Virus record (IMG/VR): IMGVR_UViG_3300008116_000367
Coordinates: 1 to 22,401 of that record
DNA: 22,401 nt
Strand: one strand, 5' to 3'
Source: a virus
Positions 1 through 6,089 of this stretch are shown here, one piece after another (within the stretch, counting starts at the first letter, position 1; every line of letters begins with the position of its first letter). The position numbers were made by a program, and so were the translations under genes. The notes under the pieces were generated by a model. It saw nothing but the letters and a program-made list of their open reading frames with translations, did no database searches and was not told the DNA's origin.

Positions 1-23
1 GCTACAACGAAACACTTAATTAA

Positions 24-47
24 AAATGGGGTGGCCGCACCCCATTT
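24..47 (+). terminator. Hairpin with AT flanks, repeat unit 1
   Basis: TGGGGTG (27-33) pairs perfectly with CACCCCA (38-44) around a GCCG loop. Three more A-T pairs (24-26 with 45-47) extend it to 10 bp. The A-rich 5' and T-rich 3' sides resemble an intrinsic terminator, though the T run is only three long. It lies just after a possible tail of an upstream ORF ending at 19 and before the SD of the next gene. A near copy of the stem recurs at 2633-2648. It could instead be an mRNA processing or leader element. Confidence 0.6.
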
Positions 48-82
48 CAATGCGGCAAACACAACTACATAAGGAGAAGCAA

Positions 83-1600
83 ATGTTTAGCACACAAAAC
101 TACGACGGCCAAGAACGTTGGTCGTGGATGATGACGTTATCCGAGGTCTTGGCTCGTGTCGGTAGCTGGGGCAAGAACATCTACCACATCCACGGTGACG
201 AGTTCACACGCATCAAAGACCCACGCACAAACTGGATGGCCAAGCGCCCCATACTTTCCAAGCGTGACTACAACGACATGGTGTCGCGTCGTTGGTACTA
301 CGATCAGTATCGCAAGTATGAGTTTCACCCTGCGGTCAAAGCCGCTGTGCTTATCGCACCGCCTGCTGACTGGCATCGACTTGTGCTTGAGCTGCCGCAC
401 GTCGCAGAGACAGACCCGACACGCATTGCTTACACTCGTGACAATCGTGACGGTCTGGCTGACAAGCAACTGGTCACAACCGTCGGCAAGTATTTGCATC
501 GACACTTCCCTGTACTACCCGACCATGTGATACGCGACTTGACTGCGCGCTACGCTTCACCGCATGAGTTCAAGATCAGCCGTGACATGCAAGAGATGGT
601 TGACCTACTGCATCGGGGTCCGACATCGTGCATGGTGTGGAGTGATGGCGACGACAACGTGCGCTGCGCTGACGGCGTTTACCGTCATCCATACGAAGTC
701 TATGATCCTGCGCTGGGTTGGGGTCTGGCTGTGCGGTTGAACGGCAGCAGCGTAGACGGTCGGGCTCTGGTGTGCGAGCAAGGAGGCGTGAAGTTTTTCG
801 TTCGTACATACAAGCGTGGCACTGACTATTCCTACGCTGACGAGGCGCTGCATCACTGGCTTGAGTCGCAAGGCTACAGCAAACGGGACGGTTATCCGTA
901 CGGCACGAAGCTGCGGTATCACGCACTCAAGACCAACTGGGGCGACGACGGTGTGCTTGCACCATTCATCGACGGCACTAACCGGTATGTAGACATCGTT
1001 GACGGTGTGTTGAAGATTGTGCGTGACGGTGCGTGGCTATGCGACAACACCGACGGTCGGGCAAGCGAGCAGAGCCACAACTACACATGCTGTCCTGACT
1101 GTGACAGCCAAGTTGACGAAGAAGATCTCGTGTCAACGTATGAGGGCGACGGCGACTCGGTGTGTGAGTCTTGCATCGACAACAATTACTACTATGCGTA
1201 CGGTCGTCGCGGGTATGAGTACTACGTCCACAGCGATGACATGATTGAGTGCCGTGGCAACTACTACCATGACGCGTACCTGTCCGACAACAACATTGTC
1301 GAGCTTGAGGGTGGTGAGTATGAAGAAATGGACTACGCGATCAACATCGACGGTTACTGGTACAGCACTGATGACGAAGACGTTGTGCTATGCGTAGACA
1401 ACGACGAGTACGCTATCGCCAACGAAGGGTGCTGGGAGTGTGACCACACCAACCAGTGGTACAGCTATGACGTTGACCCCGTGGTCATGTGTGTGATCGA
1501 CGACAGACGCAGCGTCAACATACACCCCGACCACATTGACCAGTACGAAGCAGACATCGCCATTGACACTGACGCAACTCTCACAATCGAAGGAGCTTAA
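83..1600 (+). CDS. Tyr/Asp-rich phage protein with Cys pairs
   Basis: Function unknown. The chosen ATG lies 6 nt after AAGGAG (71-76); an earlier in-frame ATG at 26 lies inside the hairpin and has no SD, so the product is 505 residues. The first two thirds are mixed and show no motif I recognise. The last third is very rich in Asp, Glu and Tyr. Cysteines at about 336, 337 and 340, then at 361 and 364, form a CxxC-x20-CxxC arrangement like a zinc ribbon. After this come loose repeats of the pattern Tyr-x-Ser/His-x-Asp-Asp followed by Val/Ile-x-Cys. No signal peptide or membrane segment is seen. The acidic tail suggests a protein-binding role or DNA mimicry, but that is inference. It is followed four bases later by the broken peptidase gene, probably in one transcription unit. 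Confidence 0.75.
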   Translation: MFSTQNYDGQERWSWMMTLSEVLARVGSWGKNIYHIHGDEFTRIKDPRTNWMAKRPILSKRDYNDMVSRRWYYDQYRKYEFHPAVKAAVLIAPPADWHRLVLELPHVAETDPTRIAYTRDNRDGLADKQLVTTVGKYLHRHFPVLPDHVIRDLTARYASPHEFKISRDMQEMVDLLHRGPTSCMVWSDGDDNVRCADGVYRHPYEVYDPALGWGLAVRLNGSSVDGRALVCEQGGVKFFVRTYKRGTDYSYADEALHHWLESQGYSKRDGYPYGTKLRYHALKTNWGDDGVLAPFIDGTNRYVDIVDGVLKIVRDGAWLCDNTDGRASEQSHNYTCCPDCDSQVDEEDLVSTYEGDGDSVCESCIDNNYYYAYGRRGYEYYVHSDDMIECRGNYYHDAYLSDNNIVELEGGEYEEMDYAINIDGYWYSTDDEDVVLCVDNDEYAIANEGCWECDHTNQWYSYDVDPVVMCVIDDRRSVNIHPDHIDQYEADIAIDTDATLTIEGA

Positions 1601-1603
1601 ATC

Positions 1604-2624
1604 ATGACAACCAAACAACGCCAACAATCCATGCTCATGCACGTGCTGCACACCGCACTGTCAATGAAGCGGCCACACAACACCGAGTCGGTTATCAACT
1701 TCACGCTGTGGTTGATGGACACACTACCTGAGCATGTGCGTGACAACCCCGCGCTTGTGTTCTGCGATGAGGTCAACAACCTGCACGTTGACATGCGCAC
1801 GGAAACTACACACAAGTCCTTATTCGTTGCACACGTTGACACTGTGCACCGCACCGAGGGCAAGAACAAGATACGCAAAACCAAAACCGTTCGACCGAGC
1901 TATTGCCTTTGACCGACGGGGTATCGACAGCGTTATCACGCATCAGGCATATGGTCGCTGCTGCTCCAACGAGTTCGGCACTGCACTTGCTGACGCATTG
2001 ATGGAGGGGTGCGAGCACTTGATGATGTTGACCGACGACACCGGCATATACACTGACACCGCTGAGTTCGTTGACATCATCCCCGAGTGCACCAACATCT
2101 CGGTCGGCTACGACCACGAGCACAGCCAGCAAGAGTCTCTTTCTCTTGTTCACTATCAACAACTCTCTTCTGCCGTTCTTGTTATTGACTGGGATGCCTT
2201 GCCTGTCAAGCGTGACCCTACGCAGCCAGACCCAACCGATCGGTGGGGAATGTACAACTGGCGTGGCACCAGCCAGAGTTCGTACAGCGCGTTTGACTCT
2301 GCGTGGTGGGATGATGACTACACCTACGACAAGCATGGCTACACCGTGTACCCGACACATTCCGCAACCGGCAGCTACGAGCGCTGGCGCGAGGATATTT
2401 ACAGCGACCTGCTAGACTTTAAGTACGGCTACACGCAACCATTACTAAAACGTATTGCCGACTTGGCATACCCAGACGACCCTGATCTGGCTATGCGGCA
2501 TATGAACCACAAGATGCTTGACGAGAAAGACATCGACGACTTCATCGCTGTGATTGACGACATGGACGAGACAGAAGCGGAGTTCTGCATGCTCGACCTG
2601 TTCGACATGATGCACGTTGCTTAA
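1604..2624 (+). pseudogene. Zn metallopeptidase (M20/M28/M42-like), gutted and frameshifted
   Basis: Two pieces of one peptidase lie in different frames. The first (1604 to about 1888) starts at ATG and contains HVDT at residues 77-80, the first metal-binding segment of co-catalytic zinc peptidases. The second (about 1890-2624, next frame) opens with FDRAIAFDRRG, then has TDTAEF and EHSQQE, which match the dimer and C-terminal metal-ligand part of M28/M42-type enzymes. The middle segment, which in the family carries the bridging Asp and the catalytic Glu-Glu, is absent. The join falls next to a tandem AAAACC (1877-1882, 1883-1888). Read as it stands, the first frame stops at 1912 after 102 residues. 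I infer an internal deletion whose length is not a multiple of three; assembly error or an unusual recoding event are the alternatives. The intact form would be a cytoplasmic peptidase. The last codons precede the second hairpin. Confidence 0.75.
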
Positions 2625-2632
2625 ACCACAAC

Positions 2633-2654
2633 GGGGTGGAGACACCCCATTTTT
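2633..2654 (+). terminator. Rho-independent-like terminator, repeat unit 2
   Basis: GGGGTG (2633-2638), loop GAGA, CACCCC (2643-2648), then ATTTTT. This is a compact GC stem with a T run, as expected of an intrinsic terminator closing the unit that starts at 83. The T run leads directly into the SD AAGGAG (2655-2660) of the next gene. Stem sequence and layout copy the hairpin at 24-47. Confidence 0.7.
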
Positions 2655-2666
2655 AAGGAGAAGCAC

Positions 2667-3116
2667 ATGGACAAACAACGCATTTACGACGCCATGCTAA
2701 TCAAGGCGTTTCGTTCCGACGTATTGATGGGCACGTTGAATTATTGGTTGAAGGTGTATGACATAGACTTGATCAGAGACAAGCACCTGTACAAACGCAT
2801 ACCTGAGTATCTGTATATGGGTAAGCGCGTGCAGGAAATGGTGGGCGACTACATGAAGCCGTTAGCTAACAGGTTGTGGGATACGGAAAGAAAAGACGAC
2901 ATCAAGACGCTAGACTGGATGCAACGTGTTGAGTGTATAAAAAGAAAGGAGGTGAAACCAAAAAACGAAGAAACAACGAAAGAAAATAGAGACAGGCTCA
3001 ACTTGCAACGCATGAACAAACTTGTGGTTGAGAACATACGCGCAGAGAAGCGTAGCAACCAGTGGAGCGTTACAAAAGGTAAACCAACAAGCCGTTATGG
3101 AAGGAGAACCAAGTGA
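2667..3116 (+). CDS. Basic, Lys/Arg-rich phage protein
   Basis: A 149-residue protein of unknown function. The ATG follows AAGGAGAAGCAC (2655-2666), the recurring SD of this genome. The N-terminal half looks helical, with aromatic residues. From about residue 70 the chain becomes strongly basic and hydrophilic and ends in a Gly-Arg-Arg-Thr-Lys tail, which could favour nucleic-acid contact, although no domain is recognised. The stop overlaps the GTG start of the next gene (GTGA), so the two are translation-coupled. It is the first gene after the terminator-like hairpin. Confidence 0.7.
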   Translation: MDKQRIYDAMLIKAFRSDVLMGTLNYWLKVYDIDLIRDKHLYKRIPEYLYMGKRVQEMVGDYMKPLANRLWDTERKDDIKTLDWMQRVECIKRKEVKPKNEETTKENRDRLNLQRMNKLVVENIRAEKRSNQWSVTKGKPTSRYGRRTK

Positions 3117-3367
3117 GCATGAAACCAGTAGCATGGATAAAAGAGCGAGAGCTAAAGTACATGCAAGCAGTAGCAGAGCATGGTGCGACAGAGTGGAGAA
3201 CCAATCTGGGCTTGCAGCCCGAGGAGGGTGACGTGCCGTTGTACTTAGCGCGTGAGTGGGTTGGGTTGACACCTGAAGAAGCAAAAGAAATATCACTAGC
3301 TAACAGGCCGTACGTTATCGACATGATAGCCGCGCTCGAAGCCAGACTTAAGGAGAAGAACACATGA
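3113..3367 (+). CDS. Small phage protein with EWVGLTPE motif
   Basis: An 84-residue protein of unknown function. A GTG start is preferred because AAGGAG (3101-3106) stands 6 nt before it; ATG two codons later is possible. The C-terminal half carries Arg-Glu-Trp-Val-Gly-Leu-Thr-Pro-Glu-Glu and ends Leu-Lys-Glu-Lys-Asn-Thr. The same motif and ending occur in the gene at 7022-7252, so the two are partial paralogs. This Trp-Val/Ile-Gly-Leu-Thr motif is common in small proteins of proteobacterial phages, but I know of no assigned role. The last codons contain the SD of the next ORF, and the stop overlaps its ATG. Confidence 0.75.
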   Translation: MSMKPVAWIKERELKYMQAVAEHGATEWRTNLGLQPEEGDVPLYLAREWVGLTPEEAKEISLANRPYVIDMIAALEARLKEKNT

Positions 3368-3513
3368 CTTGGAAAGAAAAGAAGGAGCGAGAACAGAAAC
3401 GTACGAAAACGCAGCAAGAAACGCTACGTCAGCAACGTGCGTTGCACGACACATTCTGGGGAAACAAACCCCCGACTAACCACAAGGAGAAGCAAGATGC
3501 CAAAACTGTTTGA
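3364..3513 (+). CDS. Small Lys/Gln-rich hypothetical protein
   Basis: A 49-residue ORF starting at ATG in an ATGA overlap with the previous gene, with AAGGAGAAG (3350-3358) as SD. The product is hydrophilic and rich in Lys, Arg, Glu and Gln in its first 25 residues, consistent with one charged helix, followed by a short segment with Phe-Trp-Gly. Its 3' end encodes the SD of the next gene and overlaps that gene's start by 17 nt. No function recognised. The SD and spacing favour expression, but the ORF might serve mainly to couple translation. Confidence 0.5.
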   Translation: MTWKEKKEREQKRTKTQQETLRQQRALHDTFWGNKPPTNHKEKQDAKTV

Positions 3514-3673
3514 AGTACCACGCAACACACGCATCCGTTTGTCTGACGACACGGAGCTAAACTTTCACCACATCGACGGTATGTATTCGTTATGTGTGGA
3601 TGACAACGGCGACATACGTCACATCGCCGCTTTTGAAGACGTAGAGATTGTTAACAAGGAGCAAGAAAAATGA
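3497..3673 (+). CDS. Small hypothetical phage protein
   Basis: A 58-residue protein. The ATG at 3497 is chosen over an in-frame ATG at 3437 because AAGGAGAAGCAAG (3484-3496) directly precedes it. The chain begins Met-Pro-Lys-Leu-Phe-Glu-Val-Pro and alternates polar and hydrophobic residues, suggesting a small beta-rich fold; no motif identifies it. The stop overlaps the ATG of the next gene (ATGA). Confidence 0.65.
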   Translation: MPKLFEVPRNTRIRLSDDTELNFHHIDGMYSLCVDDNGDIRHIAAFEDVEIVNKEQEK

Positions 3674-3888
3674 AGAAAGCACTACTGAGTATTTGGGTAT
3701 CTTATGTAGCGATTGCGTTCATTTACATGGAGGTGAACGTATTTAATTGGTCTTCTACCATGCGCTTTGCCCTGCTGGCCGGGGCTTTCGTCGTCTGGAT
3801 GTGGAACGAGATCATGGTGCTACACGATGACTACCCCCTTCCGGATACGCCGCGTATCACGCCCACACTAGGAGATAAAGATGAGTAA
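3670..3888 (+). CDS. Small two-span membrane protein
   Basis: A 72-residue protein with two hydrophobic segments at about residues 4-20 and 31-48, a short Asn/Trp-containing loop between them, and an acidic, proline-rich tail. The positive N-terminus (Met-Lys-Lys) suggests an inner-membrane protein with both ends in the cytoplasm. It overlaps the previous gene by ATGA and is followed by another tiny membrane ORF. No holin or spanin signature can be claimed, though a lysis or superinfection-exclusion role is conceivable. Function unknown. Confidence 0.65.
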   Translation: MKKALLSIWVSYVAIAFIYMEVNVFNWSSTMRFALLAGAFVVWMWNEIMVLHDDYPLPDTPRITPTLGDKDE

Positions 3889-3991
3889 CGACTGGAGAGA
3901 TGATGAATATGACATCTACGATGCCATCGGTACGGCCTGTGCTTTTCTGCTGGCAGCGCTGCTCGTACTGCTATATGAGGGGTATTTGTAG
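3881..3991 (+). CDS. 36-residue single-span membrane miniprotein
   Basis: ATG at 3881 follows AGGAGATAA and overlaps the end of the previous gene by 8 nt. The product has an acidic N-terminal stretch (Asp-Trp-Arg-Asp-Asp-Glu-Tyr-Asp) and a run of about 17 hydrophobic residues rich in Leu and Ala (about 16-32), so a single membrane helix is likely. It is the last gene before the promoter at 4011-4039. The SD and the membrane segment are the only support; function unknown. Confidence 0.5.
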   Translation: MSNDWRDDEYDIYDAIGTACAFLLAALLVLLYEGYL

Positions 3992-4000
3992 TTGTATTTA

Positions 4001-4016
4001 TGTCAAGCGCTTGACA
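4001..4016. promoter_or_regulatory. Perfect 16-bp palindrome over -35 box (operator candidate)
   Basis: TGTCAAGCGCTTGACA is a perfect inverted repeat with no mismatch. Its right end is the TTGACA -35 hexamer of the promoter that follows. A dimeric regulator bound here would block sigma factor. The regulator is unknown; the helix-turn-helix proteins encoded at 5728 and 14317 in this window are candidates by inference only. Confidence 0.6.
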
Positions 4017-4039
4017 ACCTTTCCTACTTATTTTATGGT
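4011..4039 (+). promoter_or_regulatory. Sigma70-type promoter
   Basis: TTGACA (4011-4016), a 17-nt spacer, then TATGGT (4034-4039). The -35 is consensus and the -10 matches four of six positions. The expected start near 4046 would put the SD AAGGAGG (4048-4054) almost at the 5' end of the mRNA that begins with the gene at 4062. It sits in one of the few real intergenic gaps of the left arm. Confidence 0.6.
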
Positions 4040-4061
4040 TTCTTTTCAAGGAGGAAATTCT

Positions 4062-4313
4062 ATGGATAAAACCATTGTTTCTAACGATGCTGCACGCCGC
4101 GTTCCGTATGACACGGGCAAGGTAAAGATCGGCATGTTTTACGAACCGCCCAAGAAGTCTATGGAGGATCACGAGTTGATACTTCAGAATGCTTTGCTGG
4201 GCTTGGAAGAACAGAAAGAGCCAGTTGTGCATAAGATCGTAGCGGCACTGCCTGCTACGCTGATGTTCGCTGTCGCTTTCATTGCCTACATTCTCATTCT
4301 TTTCAGGAGTTAG
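4062..4313 (+). CDS. Small phage protein with C-terminal membrane helix
   Basis: An 83-residue protein. The ATG is set by AAGGAGG at 4048-4054; the longer in-frame ORF from 3900 overlaps the previous gene and the promoter and is rejected. The N-terminal half contains Arg-Arg-Val-Pro-Tyr-Asp-Thr-Gly-Lys-Val, a sequence type I associate with small phage proteins of unknown role, followed by a polar helix. Residues about 60-81 form one hydrophobic helix ending in Phe-Arg-Ser, which suggests a tail-anchored membrane protein facing the cytoplasm. It is the first gene behind the palindrome-overlapped promoter. Confidence 0.7.
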   Translation: MDKTIVSNDAARRVPYDTGKVKIGMFYEPPKKSMEDHELILQNALLGLEEQKEPVVHKIVAALPATLMFAVAFIAYILILFRS

Positions 4314-4315
4314 CC

Positions 4316-4924
4316 ATGCCTGACTTGCACACAGAAATGCAAAAAATAGCAGAAAAAATACAACCAAAGGAGAAGCAAGTGAACACTGAACTCAAAGGCA
4401 CGATCAGTAAGTGGGCTTCTGACGACACGCAAGAGCCCGATGTCAAACACCGTGTGGGGCATAGGTTCGCCCCTACCAACAACGTATCGCGTGAAACCTT
4501 CTACGCGGTACGAGATAACCCCGGCAAGATACACTCCGAGATTGTGAGGATACTTGAGGCTAAGGGGTTTAATCCGACGTCTGTGGGCTCACTGATGGCG
4601 CAGATGGTCAACTGCGGTATGGCAGTTAGGGATGAGCTAGGCCGCTACACCGCGACGCAGCAAGAGTACACGCCGATCAGGAATGTGGCGTCTTCGAAAA
4701 AGAAGAAACCCAAGACCAAGCCCGACACCAAGCGGCCATACGTCAGGTCAGGCAAGTACGCCAAGACCGGCATCGCCGCGTTGCAGACGCAAGCTGAAGT
4801 GGTGGCGGCAGCAACACCAGCACCCACGAAGAAGTTCGACCCCTCTTCTTTACTATCAACTCTTTCTTTCCCCCAAGTGATGGCGTTGTACAAACAAATC
4901 AAAACCATGTTAGGAGAAGCATAA
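4316..4924 (+). CDS. Winged-helix-like phage protein with basic linker
   Basis: 202 residues if started at ATG 4316 (SD CAGGAG), or 181 from GTG 4379, which has the genome's favoured SD. Residues about 55-115 (Ser-Arg-Glu-Thr-Phe-Tyr onward, ending Leu-Gly-Arg-Tyr-Thr-Ala-Thr) look like a small winged helix: predicted helices, Thr-Ser-Val-Gly-Ser-Leu in the recognition position, and a short wing. A Lys-rich linker follows (about 127-150, Lys-Lys-Lys-Lys-Pro-Lys-Thr-Lys-Pro), then an Ala/Thr/Pro stretch and a C-terminal helical segment that may mediate oligomerisation. DNA binding is inferred from fold-like features and basicity, not from a named family. It is close behind a membrane-protein gene and coupled to the next gene. 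Confidence 0.65.
   Translation: MPDLHTEMQKIAEKIQPKEKQVNTELKGTISKWASDDTQEPDVKHRVGHRFAPTNNVSRETFYAVRDNPGKIHSEIVRILEAKGFNPTSVGSLMAQMVNCGMAVRDELGRYTATQQEYTPIRNVASSKKKKPKTKPDTKRPYVRSGKYAKTGIAALQTQAEVVAAATPAPTKKFDPSSLLSTLSFPQVMALYKQIKTMLGEA
4367..4378 (+). promoter_or_regulatory. Extended SD inside an ORF, alternative GTG start
   Basis: AAGGAGAAGCAA stands directly before an in-frame GTG at 4379, within the gene that can also start at ATG 4316. The sequence matches the SD used before about a dozen other starts in this window, so the shorter product may be the main one, or both may be made. Confidence 0.55.
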
Positions 4925-5178
4925 TGGACGAATTCAAAACGCTTGACGAGTACATGGTCGAGGTTCATGCAACTGCGGCAGAAGTCTGTGATGTTTTGGA
5001 CGGGATCGATCCGGCCATCCAGACGGCGGCACTGACTAAAATCTTGGGCGACTTGGTGTTCTCGGCGGTCAAGGCAGGGGTGTTTGCCTCACTCGATGAA
5101 GCGCTGCACCACTACAGCGACGGTGTGCGCGCCATGTACGACGACCTAGATACCCACTTTAGTAGGACACAACAGTGA
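4924..5178 (+). CDS. Small acidic hypothetical protein
   Basis: An 84-residue, acidic, mostly helical protein with no recognised domain. The start ATG follows TAGGAGAAGCATA (4911-4923), and its first base is the last base of the previous stop codon. The sequence has amphipathic stretches (Ala-Ala-Leu-Thr-Lys-Ile-Leu, Ala-Val-Lys-Ala-Gly-Val-Phe) suggesting a compact helical bundle or dimer. The stop overlaps the GTG start of the next gene. Confidence 0.65.
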   Translation: MDEFKTLDEYMVEVHATAAEVCDVLDGIDPAIQTAALTKILGDLVFSAVKAGVFASLDEALHHYSDGVRAMYDDLDTHFSRTQQ

Positions 5179-5345
5179 GATACTGGGTCTATGACGAGGA
5201 CGGGAAGCTGTTTAGGAAATTTGACAACCGGGAAACCGCGATCAAGTTCCTGCTTCCCAACTGGAAGCTGGTGATCAAACCAGCAGATAAACCACCAAAA
5301 CCCGAGCCACCGAGCCCGGACACACACGGAGAAGCAAGATGGTAA
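5175..5345 (+). CDS. Small protein with Pro-rich tail
   Basis: A 56-residue ORF starting at GTG in a GTGA overlap. No strong SD is seen, so it probably depends on coupling. The first 35 residues contain Tyr-Trp-Val-Tyr-Asp-Glu-Asp-Gly and Lys-Leu-Phe-Arg-Lys-Phe, consistent with a small beta-hairpin and helix. Residues 37-50 are Lys/Pro-rich. Its last codons (Gly-Glu-Ala-Arg) encode the SD of the next gene. Function unknown. Confidence 0.55.
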   Translation: MRYWVYDEDGKLFRKFDNRETAIKFLLPNWKLVIKPADKPPKPEPPSPDTHGEARW

Positions 5346-5584
5346 ACAACGTAAAAGCATTTCCCAATATGACCAACCAGACTGGCATGGACTTGCGGGA
5401 TTACTTCGCGGCGAAGGCGATGCAAGCGTTTATTGTGCGTAAAGACTTTGAATTTGAGTCTTATGTGTGGGAAAACGCGTACGATATAGCTGACGCAATG
5501 ATAAAAGCAAGGGGGACAAAACCAAATGAGCATCAAACACAAAGCGCACCGACTCGCGGACAACCTTCTGATCCTTCCTCGTAG
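5339..5584 (+). CDS. Small phage protein (RDYFAAKAMQ type)
   Basis: An 81-residue protein whose ATG follows ACGGAGAAGCAAG (5326-5338). Residues about 17-55 (Met-Asp-Leu-Arg-Asp-Tyr-Phe-Ala-Ala-Lys-Ala-Met-Gln, later Tyr-Asp-Ile-Ala-Asp-Ala-Met-Ile-Lys-Ala-Arg) match a helical pattern I recognise from many small proteins of proteobacterial phages and prophages with no known function. The C-terminal 20 residues are polar and probably disordered. It overlaps the next gene by 59 nt in another frame. Confidence 0.65.
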   Translation: MVNNVKAFPNMTNQTGMDLRDYFAAKAMQAFIVRKDFEFESYVWENAYDIADAMIKARGTKPNEHQTQSAPTRGQPSDPSS

Positions 5585-5735
5585 TGAGGATGACATCGAG
5601 GCGGCTAGGCTGTTACGCAAGATGGCCGAGGTCTACGACGTAGCTGCTGAGATGGTCTTTGCCAGAACAGATGCACACAGTCGGGCGGCATACGCTGAGA
5701 TGATTGACTTGATCAAGGGGAAAAGCAGTGAGTAA
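5526..5735 (+). CDS. Small helical hypothetical protein
   Basis: A 69-residue, charged, helix-rich protein. AAGGGGG (about 5510-5516) serves as a slightly distant SD. No motif identifies it; the pattern of Leu and Ala at heptad-like spacing (Ala-Ala-Arg-Leu-Leu-Arg-Lys-Met-Ala) suggests a helical hairpin. It overlaps genes on both sides: 59 nt upstream and 8 nt downstream. Confidence 0.55.
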   Translation: MSIKHKAHRLADNLLILPRSEDDIEAARLLRKMAEVYDVAAEMVFARTDAHSRAAYAEMIDLIKGKSSE

Positions 5736-5985
5736 AGCCGTCTTGATGAAGATACAGCGTAGGCGAACGGTAGAGAAAGAAACCAAACTGTTTAAGTACC
5801 TGATGGATAAGTACACGCTGCGTACCGACGCAGACTTGGCGACATTTCTCTGCTGTTCCAAGACCATAATCAGCATGACACGTAACGACCATCGGGCGTT
5901 AAGCCCGCGGTTAACACTAACCATCTACGACAAAGCGCAACTGACCATTGAGGACATACGCGCTTGGGCAAAGGAGTATGTGTAA
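5728..5985 (+). CDS. Helix-turn-helix DNA-binding protein (Cro/XRE-like)
   Basis: An 85-residue protein starting at GTG, overlapping the previous gene by 8 nt. Residues about 34-52 (Asp-Ala-Asp-Leu-Ala-Thr-Phe-Leu, turn, Ser-Lys-Thr-Ile-Ile-Ser) fit a helix-turn-helix, and the following Leu-Ser-Pro-Arg-Leu-Thr-Leu-Thr-Ile-Tyr and Ile-Glu-Asp-Ile-Arg match the helices after the HTH in small XRE-type regulators. A basic N-terminus adds to the case. Such proteins act as repressors or Cro-like switches. The palindrome at 4001-4016 is a possible target, by inference only. Confidence 0.65.
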   Translation: MSKAVLMKIQRRRTVEKETKLFKYLMDKYTLRTDADLATFLCCSKTIISMTRNDHRALSPRLTLTIYDKAQLTIEDIRAWAKEYV

Positions 5986-6086
5986 TGGATACGTTCACAG
6001 CAATTATTTGGGCATCTGGTCTGTTCATTGGACTTGGCTGCGTGTTGTTTGGCGTGGCTGCGTCTTTCTGGTATTGGACGAGGTAA
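5985..6086 (+). CDS. 33-residue single-span membrane miniprotein
   Basis: ATG overlaps the previous stop (TAATG) and follows AAAGGAG (5971-5977). Nearly the whole product is one hydrophobic helix, about residues 5-29, rich in Gly, Ala, Phe and Trp, ending Tyr-Trp-Thr-Arg. The size and position resemble the other tiny membrane ORFs at 3670 and 3881. Function unknown. Confidence 0.5.
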   Translation: MDTFTAIIWASGLFIGLGCVLFGVAASFWYWTR

Positions 6087-6089
6087 TTC

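Noticed and set aside
1734-1889. ATG at 1734 as true start of a 296-codon gene
   Set aside because: Before about 1890 this frame is an out-of-frame reading of the peptidase N-terminus and looks unlike protein; peptidase-like sequence begins only at FDRAIAF.
1881-1889. Programmed ribosomal frameshift in the peptidase gene
   Set aside because: No slippery heptamer with a downstream structure is apparent, and a frameshift alone would not restore the missing catalytic segment.
3900-4061. Longer start for the membrane-anchored protein at 4062
   Set aside because: The extension overlaps a small membrane ORF and the promoter and palindrome, and it reads as an odd Cys-rich stretch; AAGGAGG sets the start at 4062.
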